From Mucidula mucida (taxonomy: Eukaryota; Basidiomycota; Agaricomycetes; Agaricales; Physalacriaceae): a stretch of 64,000 nt of DNA. The first letter of the stretch is position 1. Each line of letters begins with the position of its first letter. The position numbers were made by a program, and so were the translations under genes. Positions 47,690 through 58,784 of the stretch are shown piece after piece. The notes under the pieces are model-generated. The model had not been told where the DNA came from, made no database searches, and worked only from the letters and a program-made list of their open reading frames with translations. Where the stretch lies: positions 51,001 to 115,000 of the forward strand of contig JADNYV010000114.1 in assembly GCA_015501055.1 (NCBI GenBank). The letters are read 5' to 3'.

Positions 47690-47935
47690 ACTTGGTACGA
47701 ATTCGCGGAGCTGGCAAATAACGGTGGTACGAATAATGGCACTTGTCCTGCGCACCCAGATATTGTATTGCTCAGGAATCTGATCGCACTGGTTTGAGGA
47801 TAGCTGACGCAGAGGTTGAGGCATACGATTTGCATTCCAGACTAATGCCCTTCTTACCCGCTGCAATTCACTGTGGCGCTATACGCGACGCCGAAATTTG
47901 TCATTCCTCGAATGACCTCGATTACACGTCGTGAT
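47690..47935 (+). pseudogene. GMC oxidoreductase 3' relic
   Basis: TGLRIADAEV followed after an intron-like gap by MPFLPAA matches the last two exons of the intact GMC gene (GLRIVDASV, then PFLPAAHTQAA). It lies to the right of the TS3 relic in the same head-to-head orientation as TS1 and GMC, so the two relics are remains of one duplicated TS-GMC module. Confidence 0.7.
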
Positions 47936-48172
47936 GTTCGTCCGACGCGCTGGGTAATCATCAGAGCAAAAACCAATCCGATTCTGCGCCGAGTACGCTG
48001 TACAAACAATCTGCGCACCTTCGCTGTCAAAGATATCTCCTCAATGCTGTTCTGAACCCCTCCCCGGATACATCTTGACCTCCAAATGTATTGTGTAGAC
48101 AAAGGATCGATTCTAAATAGTCAGCAGTCGTAAGATATATGATCTACCCCGGAGCCAGTCCCATCCCATTAT

Positions 48173-48964
48173 TTATATCGTCGTCAAAAGCCATAACGCC
48201 GCGCCGCTCAATATGGGCAACGTCAAATTATCGTCCAGATAGCTCACGTCTATGCTCTCTGCCGCGGCCGTCGTCAGGCCAGCATATGCTGCCAAAGCCG
48301 CCCTTGGTATACCAGCCAGTCCAGCTGGGAAAAACGCCCAACTGAGGCCTGCGCCGACGAGGGCAGCGCCGATAAAGCCGGCCCACGACTTGCTGCGCGC
48401 CCATGGCAGCGAACCGGTGCGTCTCCCATACAGCCTCCCGATTGTGGATGCAGCGGTATCTGCCCAGCTCAGGGCAAGGATGGAGTAAACGGCGATAGGG
48501 AGCGGATAGTACGCCAACGAAAACGACACGCCCAGGATGTAGTACACCACCCCGTTCACGCTGTGTAGCTCGCTCGGGCGCATGAGAAAGCCCAGCAGGG
48601 TATTATAGAGCAGTGCAAACGCCGATGAGGGGAATAAAAGGCGCAAAATGTCGGCTGGGATGATGATAATCAGGCTGGATAGCAGCGTGGTGGTTATTAG
48701 GGGGACGAGGGTGGGGGCTGAGGGAAGGAGGAAAAGGTATAGTGTCCCGAACCCGATGGAGGAGTGGAAAACTTTGCGTGGAATCTCCCAGGTTGATTTG
48801 TGGACGCCGCCAATGCCCAACAATCCGCGTCCGGCATCGTGAATCTTGTCTTCGCCCTCGTCGTCGGACATGGATGGCGTCGACGATGGGGTGTCGTCGG
48901 TTGCAGGATGCTCGCCGAGGCCTTCTAGCCGTCGGATAACGGTACTCGTAAGTCTGCTGCTCAT
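48173..48964 (-). CDS. DGK1: CTP-dependent diacylglycerol kinase
   Basis: Integral membrane enzyme of ER/nuclear membrane that phosphorylates diacylglycerol with CTP to phosphatidate. Single exon, 263 aa. The Dgk1/cytidylyltransferase-like signature is visible: EIPRKVFHSSIGFGTLYLFL near residue 60, and ALSWADTAASTIGRLYGRRTG near residue 165 with the conserved Asp. Seven or so hydrophobic segments follow a soluble acidic N-terminus (about 50 aa). Length is close to the yeast enzyme. It marks the end of the terpenoid cluster and return to housekeeping genes. Confidence 0.87.
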   Translation of the reverse strand: MSSRLTSTVIRRLEGLGEHPATDDTPSSTPSMSDDEGEDKIHDAGRGLLGIGGVHKSTWEIPRKVFHSSIGFGTLYLFLLPSAPTLVPLITTTLLSSLIIIIPADILRLLFPSSAFALLYNTLLGFLMRPSELHSVNGVVYYILGVSFSLAYYPLPIAVYSILALSWADTAASTIGRLYGRRTGSLPWARSKSWAGFIGAALVGAGLSWAFFPAGLAGIPRAALAAYAGLTTAAAESIDVSYLDDNLTLPILSGAALWLLTTI

Positions 48965-49240
48965 TAGGTGGTCGTGTGGTCGTTACTGCTCGTGTGCTCG
49001 ACGTAGAAGGAAGCAGAGCCGCAAAAGGGGGTCCCTGAAAGAGCAAAAGGGTCCCAAAATCACGAGCCACTGTTGATTTCGGGTGAATCACTGTCGAACA
49101 AAGCACACTCGGTGATGAGGACACTCGCCAAAGGGATGCTTGACGTGGTATTGCGTGGTGTAGAAAAATAGCAGTTCACCGACTCGGAGAATATGATAGG
49201 CGGCTGGCGATCGCAAGTGCACGAGGCGGGACGTCCCGAA

Positions 49241-49322
49241 GGCGCTATAGCCAAGTGGTTACGGCGACAGATTAGAAATCTGTTCCTCTTTGAGGGCGCA
49301 GGTTCAAATCCTGCTGGCGTCG
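49241..49322 (+). tRNA. tRNA-Ser(AGA), second copy
   Basis: 82 nt, identical to the minus-strand gene at 27832-27913: acceptor GGCGCTA/TGGCGTC, anticodon loop TTAGAAA, long variable arm, T arm GCAGG-TTCAAAT-CCTGC, discriminator G, T-rich DNA downstream. Confidence 0.93.
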
Positions 49323-49439
49323 TGGACATTTTATTTATGTTTTTATTGACGCCACACGAAGAATGAGGAGACATTTTGGGACCCCGGCAGGTCCGTGGGT
49401 GTCGTAGCATGCATCAACATCAATCCCGCTTGAGTCCCA

Positions 49440-49859
49440 TTATCCATAGCAACTTCCTCCGAACTCACCGCCAGCGGTCCTAAATGTTGTAGCATCAACA
49501 TCCTCTTCATCACGCTTCTCAAGCCACCAGTCATCGGCATGACCAAATTCTTCTATACGCCTTTTAAATATCAACAGATCGAGCTCGGGGTTGTGATCAG
49601 ATTCAAAGTGCTCAGATGGTAGGGTTTTTATTAACCTTAGGAAAGACAGACCTTCTTCACTGGAAGATACATAGGATTCTGGTGCTTCAGTTGACGAGAC
49701 ACTCGAAACTCGTCGGGCCGGTGTTGCCGTCTCGTTCCGGACCACCATGCCCATATTGCCTCTGACCGGACGATTCGACGGGCCTTTGTTGCGCTCCCAC
49801 CACTGTACAGCCACGATATAGATTGCTGGATAGCTTGGATCGTATCCGCACGTCGTCAA
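49440..49859 (-). CDS. Hypothetical protein
   Basis: Open frame of 139 codons with reasonable composition (AIYIVAVQWWERNKGPSNRP, then a Ser-rich middle and LLIFKRRIEEFGHADDWW near the end). No domain recognised. The start is uncertain because an upstream exon may exist. It overlaps only weaker frames. Could be a real small gene or chance. Confidence 0.35.
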   Translation of the reverse strand: MTTCGYDPSYPAIYIVAVQWWERNKGPSNRPVRGNMGMVVRNETATPARRVSSVSSTEAPESYVSSSEEGLSFLRLIKTLPSEHFESDHNPELDLLIFKRRIEEFGHADDWWLEKRDEEDVDATTFRTAGGEFGGSCYG

Positions 49860-50603
49860 GACTTATTGTTCGTGCATAACGGACTCGTTTTGAACGCGCG
49901 TCAATCTCATTAATGAGAAACGCCACCGTTTCACAAAGCGCTGGACGCTAGACGTAGAAGTTTTCAAAAACCATATGCGTGTACGCAGCGTTATCGTCGT
50001 GCGTTGCCTAGCTGTAGGTCCTCTACATTTGAATACCGTCTTATTGTCCGCCAACCTAGCGAATCCCGTGAACGGCACCCTCAGAGTCACAGCGACTACT
50101 CGAGCACGTCCACCTTCGTGCCGCATCAAAACAGGGCATACTACACAGGCGCGACAAAGGCGTTCCTTGTATGGTGTTCTGTCGGGGCCAAATCTCACTC
50201 ATTTTAACCGGAGGATGGCTTCAGCTGAGGTACTTATCGTTCTTATGGAGCGTTTCAGCGTTGAGGTGAGCCCGTGATGGACCTTCAGTGATATTCGCTA
50301 CCTCTCGTCTTGGGATCCTCATCAGTAACCAGTGCCGCTTCTTCTCCATCGTTTCAGTTGTATCATTGACCGGCGTCCCGACCTTTCTTGATTGTCCTCA
50401 GACATGAAGGACCTGTGGGTCAGCATCTTGAACTTATGACAAGCCCTTCCTATTCTCGGCGCCATGGAAGACATCAGGATATCAGGACCACCGCTATATA
50501 TATTCTAGCAATTAGCCATGTTGCTCAATGATCAACTAACTCGGTGAAGGCGCTCTCATCTCATCCAGGCCACTTCCTTGTCTCTGCTTTTCCCTCTGAG
50601 TTC

Positions 50604-52010
50604 ATGCAGGATTCTCAGCTCGCCATTGTCACCTTTGATACCGTTGCGGTAGTCTCTAGTCTCTCGATGGTTCTTATTGTTACCACTGCTTGGATGAACC
50701 CGTATGTTCGTCGCAGCACGGCCTGGTACTCGATGTGCCTCTCATTCGCGGTCTTCCCACTCTTGTACCTGATCAATGTACCATTTCAATTCCAGTTAGG
50801 TGAAGATCCGCCGATTGGGATGTGCACTTTTCAAGCGGTGCTCATTTACGCAGGTGGGCTCTTTGCGTGACCGTCATGCGGCATAATTGATGCCCTCTTC
50901 GTCAGGGCCATCAGCGTAAGGATTCCAGCATGGTGTGTATCATTATGCTGATTCTGTCCAAGAGCGTGTACGGCCGTTCTTTGCTACGTATCAGACGTGC
51001 GCATCGTGTTTACGCTTGTTCTGACATATCTCATCGTGACGAAATGCAGTTGGCAATGGGATTTCATTCAGCTCTATTCTTAAGACAACATGCGGTGCGG
51101 CGGGATGGAAGGATGTCGTGAGTATGATGTCCCACCTCATCCCACTGATGCTGAGCATGTTATGTCAGATGGTCTTCGTGCCAACGACAGTTCTGACATT
51201 CATTTGCTATGGCTCGTTTGCGGTGAGTCATTGTTCGAACATCAACTTCAACTCCAGCGTAACATATCGACCTCTTAACTTAGGCGCTAACATCGATAGA
51301 CGATCTTGTATTTGAGCCATCTCATATGTTCTGTACCGTTGGGATAAAGGCACCACAGTAAAATTTGGCATTTGATAAGTGTTCGTCGTGGTATACTTAC
51401 GCTAGACTCAGCGCGAAAGTTTCTGCTGGACTTGTGTTGGTCGTCTTGCTGTTTATAGCTGGCTTAAAAGGTATGCGCGCATTGACCCAACCGCTGCAGA
51501 GCTCAAAAACAATGCTGGTGTAGGTTGGATCCTTGTTATACTAGCGAAGAACTGGAGTGCGTTTAGGTCGGCGGGGAACACAAACAAGGACATGAGGCTC
51601 TCCGTGTTCGTTCGGTTCACCATCTTCACTTTACTCATTTGGATTACCGGCGGGTTCGTCAATGTCATACCATGCCTTGAGAGAATTTTCACCAGTGTTG
51701 CTAGGCTTTCAATTGTTGTCATATTCATGGATACAGTCACTGGCGCCCCTTGTAATATCTTGTTAGTCACTTGACTTTTTTTCTTGAACACCAGAATTAA
51801 CGTCTCATGAGCTTTAGTTACAAGTGCGGTCTGGATCTGCTTGTACATCTGCGATAGTACTGGCAATAGATCGTCAGTACCTTTCATCGCTAGACTTGCC
51901 TTTGGCACACATACGGTATTCCAAGATGAAATCGTTGCCGTCGCTGGTTTGTTAATCCATTCCGGTAGGCTTTGATCAAGACATGGGTATCCTGGCTACC
52001 CGGAAGGACA
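50604..52010 (+). CDS. Seven-helix GPCR-like protein A
   Basis: First of three related genes. Exon 1 starts MQDSQLAIVTFDTVAVVSS with the first hydrophobic helix, followed by NPYVRRSTAWYSM, helix 2 (FAVFPLLYLINVPF) and GMCTFQAVLIYAG, then a gtgggc donor. Later parts include SAKVSAGLVLVVLLFIAGLK and LAKNWSAFRSAGNTNKDM, followed by RLSVFVRFTIFTLLIW. These match helices 3, 5 and 6 of the paralogues. Internal exon joins are only partly resolved and the C-terminus is unclear. The family is expanded in Agaricomycetes and resembles orphan GPCRs; ligand and coupling unknown. Confidence 0.6.
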
Positions 52011-52584
52011 TCAGGATACCTTCAACTCCACGAGAAACGTAAGTGGGACGTGGAAGCGCGATGGGGATGATGACAGTTGAGATAAACAGAGTCTTCATGT
52101 GACTGTTCCTTTCACGGCCGAGAGCATGTGTGCTCGACGACTTGGTCGTGGACTTAAGATTCTTTATACTTAGATTCTACTTGTCCGCAGTCTTTCACTG
52201 CGCAATCAATCGACATTCGACAGAGAAAGGCGGCTGTGCGACTCAAGACGAGTGTACCGAGTTTCTACTTCGGATCGAGCCAAGTCCAACTTGTTCAGGT
52301 TGAGTCAAGGGAAACGACACTACTCAAAGACGTCTTTCCTGTTCAGCGAGTGCAGTAGAGTTCCTGTAAAGCCTGTCCTTGTTTGCTTGCGAGTGAGGCA
52401 GATTTTTTGCAAACATGTATATGTTAAAATCGTCTGCGACACCGCCAGCAGCAGCCATGATCCATCGTGGCCGCATCGTGCTCAATGTGAGAGTCTTACA
52501 GCGTGAATCGTCAATAGATGGATACTCCACAGTGTAGCTTCTACTTTAATTACATTGTTGTCCGTAAATCGAAATGACCAAGAT

Positions 52585-54415
52585 CTAGATAATCGTTGCA
52601 TTATAGAAAGACGCATACCTTGAAAATACGTCTGTCAGAAGCATTTTTAAGCCAGAAGATCGATGGACGTACATGTTTACCATGTCCAGTGCTACTTCAG
52701 TACCTCGCCGCACGCTTAATGCCATCACCTTGAATCCCAGCCTTTCGAAGCGTGCATTGTACCAAGGCTTCTTGGCCGCCGACCGCCAAAACACGGCTCC
52801 ATCTCGTGTGAGTACGCGGTGGACTTGCTTTATCTCGTCATCAATCTCGGTGGCGTCTGGAGAAAACCAATCTAGATGATCCATGAGGTGCATTCGTGTC
52901 AGCGACTGGTCTTCCATGGTACGCAGAGCACTGAACGAAAGTTGTAAAGATGTGTATGAGGAATGTCGTATACGCACTCAATTATACTTGAAGTGTGAAG
53001 ATGGAAAGCCTTGAGCTCGCCTGACGCACTATCCTTCAGTTTATAAAACCCAGTCGGTGTCAGATATTCGGGACAGCATTCGTATGTATATCTCTCGGTC
53101 AAGCACTAAGGCCAACATTAATAAGACACGCGATAGACGGCGAAACGGCGCCCACCAAGCGAAGAAAGTGATTTTGCGACTTCAGCAGATATGTGCACAG
53201 GACGGGCTCGAACGTATCCATCAAGTAGTCATATAGTGTGCCTGTAATGCCGTGAGATGAGCTTGAGCTGCCAAGACGCAGGACTCGCCTTCGTCCAAAA
53301 GCATCTTGCGCTGGTTTGAAGGCACGCCACAGGCGTACCAGCAAAAAATCGGACTCTTGAGTAAACGAACAAGCATTGGAGTCTGGAAGACAGGCTTGAC
53401 GTGTTCCATCCATATTTTTTTCTGTTGCTCGACGGTGGTAGCGGACAACAAAGATGCGATGTGTGAAGAGATGCCTCTCATTCGAAAGACCAAAGACGTG
53501 ACTCGTATTGCCCAACCGGTGAAGCCGTGCCGATAGAATGAATGCGAGAACAGATTGTTGTGTTCTCGCCAAAATGAAAGCGCCGGTTCAGACAAATACG
53601 GAGCCAATTCCGATTCGAGGAGGTTAGCGAAGTCGGGATGTTGACCGTGACCGAAGAGTGCGAAGAAGTCCTCGTAATCCAATGTTGAGAGGGCCGCCAG
53701 TTTGAGCTCCAGCAGATGTCCCTGGCTGAATGAGTCTATGTCAGGGAGAAATCAAGACTTAGCGACTCATCACTTACCAGGGATTCATATCTACGCAATG
53801 TATCTAACAAGACATCAGGGGGTTAGGACGTTTGCGAAGTGAAAACGGACTGCTTGGGGGTTAGCTGCGAGGGCATAATGGAGCGCGTTGTCGCCAGCAC
53901 TGGTTATCACCAACATCCTGTCTGTTTCTGTAAGTTGGAAATGTTGCAAGTCCTCGTATGGATCTTCCTGTAGCGAAAATGAGAATATTACGTTTGGACG
54001 TATTGAACATACCCAGGTGAACGAATAGATGAATGTTTCGAAATCCTTCTGCATGGAAAGTTCGGGGAACGGTTTCCTCCACTGTAGCAATCAGTTCAGC
54101 ATACGAAGTAAGACACGTAGAAGTAACTCGAAACCTCAGCATGAGAACTTTTTGCGTCACTGCCAGGAAGAAGAGGCTCCATGTCTGGGGCGGACCGAAG
54201 ACGGGCGGGAAGGTGTGATGAATCAGACAAGCTCATCGACGTGTCGGACGTTAAGCGCTGATTTTACGTTAGAAAAGATTGTGGACCACATGTCGTAGGC
54301 GTACGGAGCGACTCATCCAGCTTACACATACACATCGTAAAGACGCAATACGCGCGTAGCGCCACACAATAGCGATCACCGCGGCGAGTGACAATAAGGC
54401 CAGGACGAATAGCAT
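52585..54415 (-). CDS. BtaA-like (DUF3419) SAM-dependent lipid aminocarboxypropyl transferase
   Basis: Family enzymes transfer the 3-amino-3-carboxypropyl group of S-adenosylmethionine to diacylglycerol in betaine lipid synthesis. The start at 54415 gives a membrane anchor (MLFVLALLSLAAVIAIVWRY). Exons then give FIYSFTW/EDPYEDLQHFQL, LVITSAGDNALHYALAANP (SAM-binding strand), a 13-nt micro-exon giving HMNPCQGHLLELKLAAL, DYEDFFALFGHGQHPDF, RYTYECCPEYL, LMDHLDWFSPDATEIDDEI and VFWRSAAKKPWY, ending near DMVNMY. One junction (about 53250, after ESC) does not keep frame. Nested between two 7TM paralogues on the opposite strand. Family call good, exact reaction inferred. Confidence 0.75.
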
Positions 54416-54905
54416 CTGGGATAGCAAAAGCGACGGCAAGAAATGCGGGAGAGATGGTACACGGCATGCTTAGAGCGTCTTAAAAGGAAGTTCTCGATGG
54501 CTGATACTTCCATTGGACGTCCAATGCTGTTCTTCGTCCCACGCTGCATCATTGTTGGAAGCTGGTTGGAAGTTCCCCTTCCGGGTCGGTCTCTCCATAA
54601 GTGACAGTCCCGTGACTGTGATCGGGCGTCAATCTATCAGATTCACACAGCCGCCGCGTTCTCATATACAAACCACCATGATGTATCATGTATGCGGGAT
54701 TCTGCAGTACTTTCCCGATCACGTATTGTTCAGCGCTGTCCGTCGTCACAGATGGCATCCAATATGAGCCAACATCTCACTGGGCCGGTGTGAGAGTGCG
54801 GAGACGGGCCCGAGATAATTATGTCCTAGGACGATCAACGAAGGCCATTCACACTCTCTTCCTTCCTTCTCTTCCGTTGCAGGTCAATTCTTCGTGTCGT
54901 TCAGT

Positions 54906-56240
54906 ATGTCTGGCATATTTTCCGGTGACGACGTGCTCGGCCCCGCGTCGCAGACCCCCATCGTTATATTCGACTCCTTGGCATGCGTCTCCAGTTGTTC
55001 CATGGGACTGTTCATTTTGACTACGCGTATGAACCCAAACATCCGCCGAACCAGGGCTTGGTACATCATGTCCATCACACTCACCGTCTTTCCGCTCCTC
55101 TACCTCACCAACGCTGGGTACCAGTTCCAAAGTAACGATCCGCCCTTCGGATTATGTCTTTTTCAAGCAGCCCTTATCTATGCCGGTGTGTCAATCGTTC
55201 TTCCATTCATTCTCAATGTCCGGTATTCGTTCTAGGACCGCCAACGTAAGTAGAATGCTGAACCTTCATGTATGCCTTTAGACCCTCACCATTAACAGGG
55301 CAACATTAGCTGTGTTCTGTTACATGTTGGACGTGAGATAACAAATCCCGAGCCTCGTCACCGCTCGCCCATACATACCTTTAGGTTGCGCTATCTGTTC
55401 ATGCTGCCATGTCCCACAAGACCAGAAGCAAGTTCTCGTTCCGAGTTGTAAGCCTTCAGTTGTATCAGTACCACAAGGATTCACTGCGCCGTAGCTGTCG
55501 TGGCTTCCGTCGGCTATGTTCATGCTCATGTACACTTTTGCTGTGATGGTGAGTGCTCCGAAGTTCACCTCAATGGATCGGACACGAAAATAATGAAAGG
55601 CCGTAACATCGACGGAAAGTGTTACATTCGATTCTGAGCGCATGTTTTGTGGGGCGGGAGCTGGCTCGCTGCAGTAAGCAGCTTAATGCGATTTTGATTT
55701 CGCTGAATACCGCTTTGTCAGTGCTAGAACATCGGCGTCGTTCACGATTCTATCCCTTGCTGGCATGCTCATTACGGAAGGTACAGAGGCGCAGCCGTAT
55801 CTTTTCCGCGTGTGTTTCAAACGTTTCAACAGTATGGATCATTGTCATGCTCGTTAAAGCCTGGCGAAACAAGCAGCTTAATCAACCTGGAGAACATGCA
55901 CTTCAGATTTCAGTCACAGTCCGTTTCGGTATATTCACCGTCCTAGTTGGAGTTGTTGGAAGGTGTGTACAAACCGTTGCTCTGTAAGTCTGAGGCGAGT
56001 CTTCCTCCAATCTAGTCTAGCAGCATTCGTGATACCCGAAAACCATTATGCCGGTGCTATATGGAATATCTTTCTCAGTGAGATACCCTTCTTCCCTTGA
56101 GGTTTATGCTGACCGCCTGGTTCATTTGCCCTAGTCGCGGGTATGGCCACATATCACTTGTAGTGCGCCTTGCTAAGATGCGATATTCTAGCGTCATTTC
56201 TCGGGGGACTCGCCTTTGGAGCTCACCGTGTTAGATCAAA
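54906..56240 (+). CDS. Seven-helix GPCR-like protein B
   Basis: Starts MSGIFSGDDVLGPASQTPIV. Helix 1 and 2 segments are CVSSCSMGLFILTTRMNP, NIRRTRAWYIM and VFPLLYLTNAGYQFQ, then PPFGLCLFQAALIYAG, followed by GPPT and TLAVFCYMLD/VALSVHAAMS, with WLPSAMFMLMYTFAVM after it. The later part reads IVMLVKAWRNKQLN and ISVTVRFGIFTVLVGVVG. It is most similar to gene C. Introns are short and mostly resolved to helix 4; the C-terminal frame is uncertain, so functional status is open. Confidence 0.62.
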
Positions 56241-57394
56241 ATATCGCTTCCGTTCCCAAAGTTCCTCAACTGATTTCGTCGCAGGATATACTGCACACAT
56301 GGTTGTGCTGGATCCGCCGTCGTTCTTTGGTTGCCCAAAGACCGGCTGATCTGGAAGGCTCGAAAACGGAATGAGCTCGCCTGTATTGCGTTCATGTTTT
56401 CTAAATTCGCGCGGTCCTTTACTCGTTTACTCCACACTCTTTTACTTGAATAATTGTGATTCTTGCAGACTCCGATAATCACCGTACTATACTAAGAAGG
56501 TTGTACGCTCCCCACTCCCAGTCCTTTGACATTTCAATTGCCCCAGAGTTCGAACAATTGATGCTCAGATGTGCTAGTGTGGCCGTGTTCAAATGGATGT
56601 TATGTTGCTCACTGACTTACACACCGGTTGTACTTGCATCATGGAAACTCGGGCAACTTGGACTGTCGTTGCGTGAAGATCATGATGAAGAAAGTTGATT
56701 GTACGTGATCCTTCTCAGTCGCCAAAGGCGAGACTCGAGGCATAACTGATTCCTTAGACTTGCGGCCCGTGCCGGTTCCCATCAAAGTCTCTCCTTTCAT
56801 TTGCCTTTCATCAAGAAACTCCCTTGACGGCTCACAAGCGGATTATCGTAACACGAACGTGGAAGCTGTTGAATTGCCCTTGCCTCGTTATAGACTCCTC
56901 TGCTAGCCTCGGGCCCACAACTCGCATCCCACGATTGATCATCTCTGATCCAGACGGAGAACTACGGTCGCGCGGGGAGGGCGCCTAAGACTGTAAAATC
57001 GTGATACAGAAGCTGCTTCAATTGAGTTATGCGGCCCAAGGCAAATATTGATGAGAGTGTGTCCCCACTCATTAATCCCAACAGGCGAAGTGTCACATAA
57101 TCGAAGTACAGCAATGCCCGATCAACCCACTAGGCGCCCAACCTTCGCATTGCATTGGATGTAAAGATCTTGATCTCTGCACTGATCTTCCAGGGTGTGA
57201 AGCATCACCTTCTTATGGCACCGCCCACCACAACTGAGCCTGGAGGTACTGGATACCATTGAACACTACATCGTATAAAGTGTGAGATCGGCACGGACCG
57301 TCGAATATTTCTCTTAAGATATTCCTTTCGTTACCTCCTTGTTTCGTTGCTGGCCAGCTCTTTTTTTCGAATCCTGTTTTCGACCTCATCAACT

Positions 57395-58784
57395 ATGTCT
57401 GGTATATTTCCTGGCGGCGACTTGCCGACCGCGGATGAGACGCTCGCTTTGGCATCGACGCGGGCCGCGATTGCTGCCTTTGACTCTCTGGCCTGCCTCT
57501 CCAGCTTCTTCATGGGCCTGTTTCTCCTTACGGCGCGCCTGAATCCCCAGATCCACCGAAGCAGAGCTTGGTACATTATGTTCACTACGCTGGCCGTCTT
57601 TCCGCTGCTCTACCTTACGAACGCGCCCTATCAGTTCCAAAGTAAAGATCCTCCCTTTGGACTGTGCCTCTTCCAAGCAGCGCTTATTTATGCTGGTGTG
57701 TAACATCTATTTGGTGTCATTGACGCTAGAATGTCTGTCAGGTCCTCCGACGTACTGTGCTTGCATCTATCTCTTCTCGTAGATACTCATCCGACTTGAC
57801 AGTTCAACCCTTGCTGTATTGTGTTACATGTTGGATGTGAGGTCTGCTCCGAACTTGTTTCAATTTACCTGACCCGAATACGTCCAGGTCGCACTTTTCG
57901 GTCCACATGGCCATGTCTGAGAAGACTAGGACTCGGAGCGATCTGTCATTTCGAGTGGTGAGTACACTGCATCGCGTGGCGTGTCGGACTTCTTACTGCA
58001 TCCCAGCTGTCATGGCTTCCCAGTGGCTATGTTCGTACTCGTCTACACTATCGCTATCATGGTGCGTTAATTACCAAAGCGAGAACGCCACATTCAAGCT
58101 GATAGCAATTGATGATTAGGCTGTAACGTCAACGGAGAGCGTGGCGTTTTGATTCGGCACGTATGTTCTGCGGGGCAGGCGCTGGTTCGCAGCAGTGAGT
58201 GTTGTACTCGATCATAGAATGCTGCGCTAAATCTTGTTTTGTTCCAGTGCTAAATTATCAGCGTCGTTGTCAATTCTCTCACTCGCTGGTATGCTCATTG
58301 TGGAGAGTAAGCATCTGTGAGTATGCTACGCTAAACTCAAGTACTGATTATCGGTGATAGTGTGGATCATTGTCATGCTCGTCAAGACGTGGCGCAACTC
58401 CCTTCTGAGACACGGAAATACGCGATCACTGCAGCTATCGGTGGCGATTCGTTTTGGCGTGTTCACTCTTCTTGTAGCTGTCGCTGGAGGGTTCGTACCA
58501 GCAACAATGAGCGGCTCTAGCTATGCGATTATTCTTCAGACTCACAGCATTCATCATCCCGGAAGATTCGTACACCGGCGCCATATGGAACATATTTCTC
58601 AGTGAGAAAATCCCCCCACTCTCCAAGCTACCCTGTTAACAGTCCCGTTTATCTTGCTCAGTCACAAGTACGAGCACATTCCAAAGTTGCGGTGTACGCC
58701 CCTGATGTTAATATCTCCATTCTAGCGCCATTCATCGGCGGACTTGCGTTGGGGACGCACCGCGTGGAGTGGGAAAACCATTGA
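57395..58784 (+). CDS. Seven-helix GPCR-like protein C, one frame break
   Basis: Starts MSGIFPGGDLPTADETLALA with ARLNPQIHRSRAWYIM, TLAVFPLLYLTNAPYQFQ and PPFGLCLFQAALIYAG. Then TLAVLCYMLD/VA..., CHGFPVAMFVLVYTIAIM, WIIVMLVKTWRNSLL and LQLSVAIRFGVFTLLVAVAG, ending GGLALGTHRVEWENH. One surplus T in the run at about 57893 breaks the frame between VAL and SVHMAMSEKTR when compared with gene B. Clearly a tandem duplicate of B with partial divergence; ligand unknown. Confidence 0.62.
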
